From Nematostella vectensis (taxonomy: Eukaryota; Cnidaria; Anthozoa; Actiniaria; Edwardsiidae): DNA of 64,000 nt. This document shows positions 34,101 to 46,100 of this stretch, piece after piece; the stretch's first letter is position 1, and each line of letters starts with the position of its first letter. Location of the stretch: the NCBI RefSeq assembly GCF_932526225.1, contig NC_064034.1, positions 1,970,001 to 2,034,000 on the forward strand. Direction: 5' to 3'. The notes below the pieces were generated by a model. That model was not told the DNA's origin and made no database searches. It saw only the letters and a program-made list of their open reading frames with translations. Both the position numbers and the translations under genes were made by a program.

Positions 34101-37100
34101 TGCTTTCTTTATTGTATGACTTTGAAATCAGATGAGATTGAAATCAGTTAAAACATGGGTAAAAAAAAAATTCATCATCGAGCTCCTCAAGATGTGCACA
34201 ATACTAAGTATAAAACAAACCTCTTTAAAGCAAGGAGCACAACCACTTTGTTTAAGAGTCTGCTGATTTGGAAAAGCCTTGCTTGCACGGCTAGAAAGAG
34301 AAACAAGAGATGAGAATATTATTTTCTACCCTGTGTTACAAAAAAAACATTTCAGACTTTTCTAGTACCTGGCAAAGGAGTCTAGGCCATAAAACATATA
34401 AGACTTTTCTAGTACCTGGCAAAGGAGACTAGGCAATAAAACATTAGCCTGCTTGCACGCGATACTTGGTGTTTTATCATCGCGAAAAACCTTCTCTGTT
34501 TGGTGATCGGCCATCTTGTATTTTAAGCCGCGTGGTTCCTGTGGGCGAGCGCAAAAACAAACGCAGAGGCGGTACCCGGTGTTTTATCATCACAAAAACC
34601 CTCTTCGTTCGGTATCGGCCATCTTGTATTTTAAGCGGCGTGGTTAACGGGGTCGAGTGCAAAAACGGAGGCAGGGCGGGGGAGAGAAGGGAGAAAAACC
34701 ACCTGCACTAATACCTGTGATTTCAAATCCAGACATTTCAAATCTGGACATGGAGAATTTATATTGCCACAAAAAAAAAAAAACGAACGAATCCACCTGC
34801 ACTAATACCTGTGATTTCAAATCCAGACATTTCAAATCTGGACATGGAGAATTTATATTGCCACAAAAAAAAAAAAAAACGAATCAAACCAAGAGTGTAG
34901 ATTCTGCAAAAAAAAATTATCTCCACTACGGCAAATAAAAATCATCTCTTATCTTATTTTTAATCTCTAAGCAGCAAAAGTATAAAAAGTATAAGTATAA
35001 TAAAAATTCAAAGAAATTCAGACAGAATTTGTAATCTTTGCACCCACAGTTTACAGAAGACATTAAAGTTTTATAAGCTTCTGGAACCAACTTCATTAGC
35101 CTGAGTAGGGCCTGATAGTCAGGCTACAACTTCAGCAAAAGAAATAGAAGCTCCTCAAGCTAGTGCAATCCTCAAAATAGATTTGAAGCAAACATCGGAC
35201 CCGATTCTCCTCCTGCAAGATTCAAGAAAGAGTTGCTCACTACAACTTCTCGGGAGAGGCACCCTAGCTCTAAAGCTAAGAAATCCATGGGAGTGATAAT
35301 GGCTTTGGATTTTGGAGGCGAAATGGCCATCAAGCATCTAAATATTGAGTATTCTTGACAAACCCTCTACGAAAGTAGCAATAGTTTTTGAGAACAGCAG
35401 AAACAAGGATCTGCGACCAGAACTGTTTATCTTTTTGCAGAAAAACATTAAAACAGAACTTAGAGAGTACTTTGGACATCCTGTACTCAAAATCTCCAGC
35501 GCTCAACTTACGGCATTTTCTAATTCGAAGTTTGTTTGGGGAATGTGTGCCCCTTTAGGAGGTACTGTTTCTCATCAAAGCATCCCATTGTTTTTCGATC
35601 AATCACAAAGTCTGTCCGCTATTGGACGGGATTCAAAGTTTGGCCTTAGAATCACAGGTAATAGTGCAGGCAGTTTTTCCCTCTTCCCTCTCCTTTCCCC
35701 CCTGCCCTTCGTTTTTGCGCTCCCGCCCAGGAACCACACAGCTAATAATACAAGATGGCACCCGATCACAGAACGGGGAAGGCTTTGCGCAATAATAACG
35801 CCAAGTACTGCATGCAAGCAGGCTAATAAAACATACAAGACTTTTCTAGTACCTGGCAAAGGAGACAAGGCTGTAGAGAAGCTGGGCGTGGGACAAGGAA
35901 GCCTGTGCATCCAAGTCACCAGACATGAGCTGAGGATCATACAACAGTGTTATCATAAGCAATGACAAGCTGATCAATGCCTGAGTAGAGTCAACTATTT
36001 TCTAGGGGGCAGTTGTGTTGATGATCTTTCTAGGGAAACTTTTTCAAATCCCTAAATTCCATCCAATCAGACTCTGTGTTGTCCTTGTCCGCATATTAGG
36101 CCAACTGATCTATTAATCGACACCTTTTCATTTTCTTAGGGTGTCCACATGAGAGTTGACTGAATATATTATTAAGCTCTTCAAAAGGACATAAAAATGG
36201 AAAATATATACACATTTACCTTGGATAAGATTGAGCCAAATTTTATGATAACAGGAGAAAGCAGACCATTCATGTACATCAGCTGCTTCTGATATTACAA
36301 CGGTAATAACCATACAGTATTAGTATACTGTACATGTGTACTACAGTAATAACCATATAATATAAGGTATACTGTGTATGTGTACTGTACATGTCAGGGC
36401 TTCTGGAATTACACGGAGAAAAAAATCAAGATTCTTTACTGAATTACGCGCTAAATTACACGGAATATCAACTGTTACGCCCAAACTACATTTTGTACCA
36501 AAGGAAAGCACGAAATAACTTGAAAAGGTTTATTTTTTGCACGAAAATATCTTAGGCGAGTTTTCATTGGCTCCTAGCCACCAGCCAATTAAAAAAGGTA
36601 TTTCATTATTAGTCCTAGGCCTTTGCGGTTTAGCAAACTTGAATGTTTTGTCTTTCAAAATTTAGCCAAATTAGGCGGGATTACGCAGAAATTTGTGGAT
36701 TACGTCGAGAAAGCCAAATTACGCGCTTCCGCACAAGCGCGTAATTCCAGAAGCCCTGACATGTGTACTACAGTAATAGCCATACAGTATTAGTATACTG
36801 TATGTGTATACGGTACATGTGTACCATAGTAATAGCAATACAGTATTAGTATACTGTACATGTATATGGTACATGTGTACTATAGTGGAACCTCAATTTA
36901 ACAAAACTCTATATAAGTCTGCAGTATAGCAAACTATTTCCTTCTTTCAGCCCAGCCAAAATTACAGTAAAGCGTATTGAACAGAACCTTGATACAATGG
37001 ACCCTCAATATAATGAACAGATTTCCCCATTCCCTTGGCCCCTTCCTTAAATTGGGGTTCTAATGTATCAGGTTAGTGAGAAAAAAGCAATAACTAATCG

Positions 37101-40100
37101 AAAAACTAACCAAAAAACTAACCAAAATCCATGGTCCATCAAAAACTGGTACAGCCGAGTACCAGATTTTGGTGATCTGGTTACCGAACCTGACTAAGGG
37201 TGTTTAGATTGGAAATATCCATGTTTACAGCAGTGGAACTCAGACACTTTTTGTCAGTGAATTCTGAATAAACAAAAGTTAATTCCTAATTTTTGTTGGA
37301 TATTGCACTCAGCGAATAAAATATTCTCAACCTAACCTTAGTGGGAAATTCTTCCTGCCTCCCCAGTTTTGTAATTGCCTCTTGTTATATTTCCGTTTCT
37401 CTAGTCGGAAAACCCTAGCAATTGCTGTTTTCAACTCTTATAAAGTTTGTTTAGATTTGGCTGACAAAATATCTAGTAACTGTGTTTATAGTAGTTGGTG
37501 AACACTATTTTTGGAAAAACGATAAAGGAATATACCTCTTGAGATGCATTACTTGAAGCAACAAGCATTCCAGCACTCTCATAGAGAAATAGCTGAAGAG
37601 AAAACAAGTCAAAATAATTATAAAGTACCTCACACAGTAAGATACTTTTCAGCTTTGTAACATTATGCTACATCAACATACAGAGGCACCTCCATCAAGT
37701 GGCAACCCTCTCGACCATGCAGAGTGGCAGTTGACTAGAGCATTGGCATTCAATGTGGGATTAAAGGAAAGCATTGATCCAAAATTGAAGTGGTTTCTCA
37801 TACCTGTTCATCGGCGGAAAGCAGATGGTGATAGCCATTATCCTGTTAACAGGAACATAGCGTTTAGTTAGCAACAATTATCATATGCAGTTTATAAATA
37901 AATACAAAGAGGGAGGAATAGTACAAAAGAAAATCTAAAAAAAGAGGAAAAATATATTAAAAAAATAAAGAGGAAAAAAGAAAACAGAATACAAACAGGT
38001 AAAGTGGTCCTTTCTTCCCCAAACAATATGACCAGAGTGCCATTCTAATTTGGAAAATTTGAGCAAGGGTTTGGAGCTTACACCCCAACCTAGCCTACAC
38101 CTAGAACAGTGATCAGAAAATATTTGCAATAAAACTTCTGTACGTGTTCACTTCTGGCCAACAAGAGTCTTCGTGATTTCCTGAATGTCTTCTATTAATA
38201 GACTGCTACCTGGCTACAATAGGCTGACCAATCTGTGCATAGGGATCTGCATATTGTGCTATCGACAGAAGGAGTCAAGTTACTGATAAGAGCTGATCAA
38301 CATGAACCTCAAGGTCACAGGCTATTAGCTAAATTCTGTGGAGCGATGTTGTTTTTTTGCAGCTAATCATGTTCTACTGGTAACCAAACGGTTTGAATTA
38401 TTTGTTCCTTTAAATAAATAGGATCAACAATGATAGCCATACTTACAGAAGATACAACTAGTAAACCTTGAAATCGCTTAAGGACATCATCCACATAGTT
38501 CTGCATGTGATTTCTACAAATGGATAGAATTAATAGAATTAATAATCACTAATTACAAAAATTAATAGTCATGATACTTCTATGCAAAATAAAGCAGGAA
38601 CTAACCTATGGGACTTGATAAATCGTGAAAGTAGGTAACAACACCGACTACGAACAGTACTGTTGGGATTACGAAGACCTCTCTCGTCAAGAAATGCTAT
38701 CTGTTAAAAGAGTCAAACATATAAACACTTTTAATATCACTGCTGAAAGTTTCAGGTATTCCATTTAAATGCAATAATAGCACTCAATATATTAGGCAGA
38801 ATGAAAATAAAAAGGAAAAAACATTCAGCAGTTATCAAAGTCTCACCAAAACAGTGGGAATGTGTTGAGGTTGGCTTGTGAAAAATCTGTCGTAGCGCAC
38901 AACCGTCTCAAAGAACTGAAATAAACGCCACAGATGTTTGAGGATCTAAAAGCTAAAAAAAAGTTTATTTCTTTTACAATAATATGGTAAATGTGTTAGC
39001 TTTGTTTTGTTTTCCTGTGCCATACCATGAGGGAAACAGCAGAGTGGCTGTAGTATGACAAGCGACTTGAGACGATCTGAAAACAAAAGAAACAACCAAC
39101 CATTAGAATGGAATAAATAGAGAGAACATTTGAGAGAAGATCAGTGGAGCACAAGAACCAGTTTGAGTGCATTTGAGAGAAGATCAGTGGAGCACAAGAA
39201 CCAGTTTGAGTGCATTTGAGAGAAGATCAGTGGAGCACAAGAACCAGTTTGAGTGCATTTGAGAGAAGATCAGTGGAGCACAAGAACCAGTTTGAGTGCA
39301 TTTGAGAGAAGATCAGTGGAGCACAAGAACCAGTTTGAGTGCATTTGAGAGAAGATCAGTGGAGCACAAGAACCAGTTTGAGTGCATTTGAGAGAAGATC
39401 AGTGGAGCACAAGAACCAGTTTGAGTGCATTTGAGAGAAGATCAGTGGAGCACAAGAACCAGTTTGAGTGCATTTGAGAGAAGATCAGTGGAGCACAAGA
39501 ACCAGTTTGAGTGCATTTGAGAGAAGATCAGTGGAGCACAAGAACCAGTTTGAGTGCATTTGAGAGAAGATCAGTGGAGCACAAGAACCAGTTTGAGTGC
39601 ATTTGAGAGAAGATCAGTGGAGCACAAGAACCAGTTTGAGTGCATTTGAGAGAAGATCAGTGGAGCACAAGAACCAGTTTGAGTGCATTTGAGAGAAGAT
39701 CAGTGGAGCACAAGAACCAGTTTGAGTGCATTTGAGAGAAGATCAGTGGAGCACAAGAACCAGTTTGAGTGCATTTGAGAGAAGATCAGTGGAGCACAAG
39801 AACCAGTTTGAGTGCATTTGAGAGAAGATCAGTGGAGCACAAGAACCAGTTTGAGTGCATTTGAGAGAAGATCAGTGGAGCACAAGAACCAGTTTGAGTG
39901 CATTTGAGAGAAGATCAGTGGAGCACAAGAACCAGTTTGAGTGCATTTGAGAGAAGATCAGTGGAGCACAAGAACCAGTTTGAGTGCATTTGAGAGAAGA
40001 TCAGTGGAGCACAAGAACCAGTTTGAGTGCATTTGAGAGAAGATCAGTGGAGCACAAGAACCAGTTTGAGTGCATTTGAGAGAAGATCAGTGGAGCACAA

Positions 40101-43100
40101 GAACCAGTTTGAGTGCATTTGAGAGAAGATCAGTGGAGCACAAGAACCAGTTTGAGTGCATTTGAGAGAAGATCAGTGGAGCACAAGAACCAGTTTGAGT
40201 GCATTTGAGAGAAGATCAGTGGAGCACAAGAACCAGTTTGAGTGCATTTGAGAGAAGATCAGTGGAGCACAAGAACCAGTTTGAGTGCATTTGAGAGAAG
40301 ATCAGTGGAGCACAAGAACCAGTTTGAGTGCATTTGAGAGAAGATCAGTGGAGCACAAGAACCAGTTTGAGTGCATTTGAGAGAAGATCAGTGGAGCACA
40401 AGAACCAGTTTGAGTGCATTTGAGAGAAGATCAGTGGAGCACAAGAACCAGTTTGAGTGCATTTGAGAGAAGATCAGTGGAGCACAAGAACCAGTTTGAG
40501 TGCATTTGAGAGAAGATCAGTGGAGCACAAGAACCAGTTTGAGTGCATTTGAGAGAAGATCAGTGGAGCACAAAAAAACAGTTTGAGTGCATTTGAGAGA
40601 AGATCAGTGGAGCACAAAAACCAGTTTGAGTGCATTTGAGAGAAGATCAGTGGAGCACAAGAACCAGTTTGAGTGCATTTGAGAGAAGATCAGTGGAGCA
40701 CAAGAACCAGTTTGAGTGCATTTGAGAGAAGATCAGTGGAGCACAAGAACCAGTTTGAGTGCATTTGAGAGAAGATCAGTGGAGCACAAGAACCAGTTTG
40801 AGTGCATTTGAGAGAAGATCAGTGGAGCACAAGAACCAGTTTGAGTGCATTTGAGAGAAGATCAGTGGAGCACAAGAACCAGTTTGAGTGCATTTGAGAG
40901 AAGATCAGTGGAGCACAAAAAACAGTTTGAGTGCATTTGAGAGAAGATCAGTGGAGCACAAAAACCAGTTTGAGTGCATTTGAGAGAAGATCAGTGGAGC
41001 ACAAGAACCAGTTTGAGTGCATTTGAGAGAAGATCAGTGGAGCACAAGAACCAGTTTGAGTGCATTTGAGAGAAGATCAGTGGAGCACAAGAACCAGTTT
41101 GAGTGCATTTGAGAGAAGATCAGTGGAGCACAAGAACCAGTTTGAGTGCATTTGAGAGAAGATCAGTGGAGCACAAGAACCAGTTTGAGTGCATTTGAGA
41201 GAAGATCAGTGGAGCACAAGAACCAGTTTGAGTGCATTTGAGAGAAGATCAGTGGAGCACAAGAACCAGTTTGAGTGCATTTGAGAGAAGATCAGTGGAG
41301 CACAAGAACCAGTTTGAGTGCATTTGAGAGAAGATCAGTGGAGCACAAGAACCAGTTTGAGTGCATTTGAGAGAAGATCAGTGGAGCACAAGAACCAGTT
41401 TGAGTGCATTTGAGAGAAGATCAGTGGAGCACAAGAACCAGTTTGAGTGCATTTGAGAGAAGATCAGTGGAGCACAAGAACCAGTTTGAGTGCATTTGAG
41501 AGAAGATCAGTGGAGCACAAGAACCAGTTTGAGTGCATTTGAGAGAAGATCAGTGGAGCACAAGAACCAGTTTGAGTGCATTTGAGAGAAGATCAGTGGA
41601 GCACAAGAACCAGTTTGAGTGCATTTGAGAGAAGATCAGTGGAGCACAAGAACCAGTTTGAGTGCATTTGAGAGAAGATCAGTGGAGCACAAGAACCAGT
41701 TTGAGTGCATTTGAGAGAAGATCAGTGGAGCACAAGAACCAGTTTGAGTGCATTTGAGAGAAGATCAGTGGAGCACAAGAACCAGTTTGAGTGCATTTGC
41801 CTGATGGTTAAATAACTTTATGACCTTCATATAGCTATACACCGAGCCATGCACCGAGCAGCGGTGTGTATACTATCAACCATCTCAATAATCTATTCAT
41901 AAAAAATTGAAATACATTTATACACTCAAATGTCTCATTGTCGTTGTCTCATTGTCTCATTGTGAGCATTCCGCGAGAAGGCCGCAAGCAGTCGGTGAAA
42001 CGGGAGCGAGTTTGGCCAAACTCGCGGAAAACCCTAAGGTACGTTTTCGCGTGAGTCGTCACAATTGTCTAAGTGAAGCAGGCAGGAATTGTGGCTCACT
42101 TACAAGGCCCATCATCTGCTGCAGGAGGGGAAACCTTGAGTCTGTGTAGAGCTGCTGGCCCTGGCAAACAAGGGTGTGGTTATACAAACAAGGGTGTGGT
42201 TATACAAACAAGGGTGTGGTTATACAAACAAGGGCATAGTTACTATACAAACAAGGGCAAGGTTGTTTTCTTACAAGACTTAGTTACACCGAAACAAGAA
42301 CTCTACAGAGATTTAAATGAGTAGATGACAGGTGCTGTCCATCCTTTAAATTTCCATTAGCCATTCCCTTTTAGCATTTCAAAACTGGCTCCTAAAAAAC
42401 ACAAGTCCCTTTTACTAATTTACTCAACCTTGGCAGTTTTTACAATAAATACGTTTTTGAGCTACATAGGAAACCTTTACCCACTATCACATCACATTAG
42501 CTTTTGCATGAAAAAGTATTTTTGTTTAACAAACCATTAAATGCACATACTACTGTAGTTTTGCTAGCCCTCTAGCTTATGATACATGAGTAGATATAGG
42601 TAAGGGTATACATACAGGAAGAGCCTCTCCAAGCATAAACACCAGTCTAATGGCCATCTCAACCTCCATGAACTCTGCTTCTTCCAACCTCCTAAAAATA
42701 ATAACTTTTATTGGTAACTGCTGTTTGTTCCTCCTGTTTGGTATTGATTTTCTCACAAACAGAAATCTAAACTTCTCACACATCCTTTAATCATTCCATC
42801 AGGACCCTAATCAATTGCCCACAATAAAAACATGATTGTTAATACTGCTGTATATGCAATATATGCAATACAATAGGTTTGAAAGAAATATTGTGTGACA
42901 TTTTGATTACAGTTTTGTTACAAAATTGCCCCATTCACACCCCATTGTTATAATATTTAACAAAAAATGCTTCATTTCTGATTCAACAACTGTCATTCTT
43001 ACCCTAGTGACGCAGACAACACATTGTGAACTGTCATCAATACCAAATTAGCATCCTGTCATAACAAAATCATTGTAAACTCCAAAACAATCTGAGGCTG

Positions 43101-46100
43101 ATGATAAACAGATGGCGAAATTACAAGACTCAATTCTAGACTTACAAGTTGTGAGATATTATCAAACAGTACTTTCATCTCTTTTCTGTATTCCATAAAC
43201 ATCACTTCATCCTCGCCCTATTAATGGAAAAATTACCAACTATAGTTAGAAACAATACAGTATCACTACATATAATATACAGTACTAAATTAAAAAATAC
43301 ATTTCATATAAAAATACAAAGCAAATAACAAATATTACTGTGTACTAACCTCCTGATCAAAATTATACAAGTCATCATAAGTCATCTTTTTTATGATAAC
43401 GTAAAGTAGTCCCTGCAAGATAGCAACAAGGAAGTTAAGTTACAGATCTACAGCAAGAAGTCCTCAGATCCATTACCTACAGTATGCCTCTAACTATGGG
43501 GGAAAATAGGGGGAGGGGTGCATTAGCTATGTCTCCTTTGGTCATGATCTCTACAGGGTCACAACCCTGTGACTCGACCTACCTCTAAAGTCTGTTTTTG
43601 TTGGTCACTGATAGTAGACATCTGAAAAGTAGAACGCACAATTAAATGCATCATAATAGATATTGAAGATAACATTACTTGGGGGCATTGTATATGAAGT
43701 GCAGCACCGTCTAACTCATTATACTCATGTATCATATTATACTAGTAAAATCATGCAAGGGCTAAAGCTAGTGTTGGGCAATGACAACAAACACATTCCC
43801 CCCAATACACCAAATCAACAGATTTTACATATCAAATACAGATAATGACAATTTATACAAGCAGTACCTGCTTGAGGAGTTGAAAATAAGAGTGGGCAAA
43901 TCCATTGACAGTGTGAGAAATGTCATCATCATCATCACCAAGGAATCTGGAATCAATAAAATTTATGTTTTGACATTTGAATTCATTATTCTGGCATGTA
44001 AATGACCTCAACTGCATGCAGTGCTCTCATTTAGAGTAGCTCATCAGAACATGACAATTGCTTGACACCTTTTTTATTTTATCTATTACAGTAGATTGTC
44101 CTAGATTCGATATGCATGTAAATTGTCTTGAAATGTGTAGTGTTTGCTAAAATACAAAGACAGACATAAACTATTTCAAAAAATGTTGTCAGTGCAAACT
44201 GCAAATGGAGATTGACAAAATGGCAGTTCTCCGGACAAAAGGACCCATGGAAACATATAAATAAAACATACAACTATGCATTTAAAACCCAGCAACTGAT
44301 GGGCTTGGCGTTAGGTACCTTGTTGCTAGGTGGTGAGCACCCCCGGTAGATAGCATGCGTGGGGTTACCATGGCAACGGAGCCACGCCCACCAGCCGGTA
44401 CCTGTCACACTGAGACATACTCAGTGGAATACTTACCCCTTGATAAACTTATCAAAAGGTGAGGGTGGGTGGGAAGCTGCTGCGTTGAATTGCGATCTGA
44501 TAGTGAACGGTAGCCATAATGCCGAGCTATCAATGACCTAATGGCCTTGACTCACGTTAAGGAACCGCCTCGATCCCGTGCAACCAATCGAGTAAAGCCT
44601 GCCCGACTAAGGGCTGGCAAATGTCAAAGCGCTTCCGGCCTCGTGGCACTGCTGACCACCCGCAGCTATCACACCGTCTAATAGTCCCTCCCCTCCCCCC
44701 GAGCTCCCGAAGGCATATAGAGTGGGGAGGGTTCGCAGCAGATGCCGGAAGGCGTTGAAGCCCCCACAGTCTCGGTTTTAACTTAAATTGTATTTAGCCA
44801 CATTTTATATAATAAAATTATGGTTCAGACATTGCTTGTGTTTCTTTATCACATTTATTTTTACAAATAATTACTACCCATCAACACCTTTCGGTCGTAG
44901 AAGTGCCATTTGGCAATTACCTCGTCGTTCGTGCTGACAACCTTTTTTGAAATAGGTGTATATTGCAATTGGGAAGTCGCAACTATTTAAGCATTTTGTG
45001 AATATGTTTTGTTTGCAAATATTCAAAAGGAATAATAGCACCAGTCTTTACTGTCCAGTGCCATAGCTAACTAAATTCGTTTCAATGGAAGTATGCTAAT
45101 AACATGTTTATCTTTCTTGATGGCCTGTACAGTAGATAGTTGAAACAATAATAAAATCTTTTTACCTGAATAATAGCTGTATTTTGTTCTCTATGGCCTT
45201 TAATGTATTTGCTGCTACAGTAGCATCGCCCGATTTTACCAACCTGAAACAGGGATGTATAGCATTAACTCAAGTAATCAAGCAGGGATAAAATTCAACC
45301 TAAAAGTACAGCCATCTTACTTGTTGTAACTTGAAATCAGCTGTGAGCCTATGCCATTGATAAGTTTTGCCAGTTTTGCTAGAAAATCAATGTCTGTCTC
45401 CTGAGAAGGAAAATAAACATGTATTAAACCTTGTTTTGAGGTGCGACATGTAATAATGCAGTCACTAGGGCAAAATGTCAAGAAAGTTAGGCAATTAGAA
45501 AACTTCCGAACTAAGAGGATTCATCATGTTCTGATGGTCGAGTGAAGCATTTCCTTGCCAGGCTAGTTGGCTATTACTGCAAAGTTGATGTCAATCACAT
45601 GTTTCTCACATCCTCCTTGGACTACTTCACAAAACTGTCAGGTTGCCATGGTATGTAGCATGCATCCCAATATAACTAATCTACCATGTAGTCTACACTT
45701 CTTACAGGTTGCCATGGTATGTAGCACGCATCCCAATATAACTAATCTACCATGTAGTCTACACTTCTTACAGGTTGCCATGGTATGTAGCATGCATCCC
45801 AATATAACTAATCTACCATGTAGTCTACACTTCTTACAGGTTAGTGTATTTTATTTTAGATATTCTATTCATAACGGAATAACATCCCCTCCCTTTCAAT
45901 GCTGGGATGACTTCCAGGCTGGGTGTTAGCTGGTGGACAAGACTGTGAAGAGGAGGGGGGGGGGGGGGTGGATTTTAAAATATTTTAGCAAAATAGGTCA
46001 TGTGGTTTGTTTTGTCTACAATACTAATTTTGAGGAATATAGGTACACCATGACATGTAAGTCTTCAGGTAACCCATGATAAACAAGGTGCGACTACCTC

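Noticed and set aside
35345-35965. 206-aa open frame as a gene
   Set aside because: It starts in a transposon, runs through its right TIR and ends antisense to XPOT exon 25; no domain was recognised.
35930-35980. Longer XPOT exon 25 starting at 35980
   Set aside because: It is open and has an AG, but the shorter start at 35929 gives LMSGDLDAQASL directly after exon 24, matching the human spacing.
39127-41799. CRISPR-like array of regular direct repeats
   Set aside because: The units are contiguous with no unique spacers, the host is an animal, and the array lies in an intron. The same applies to the 26-bp array at 50.2-51.9 kb.
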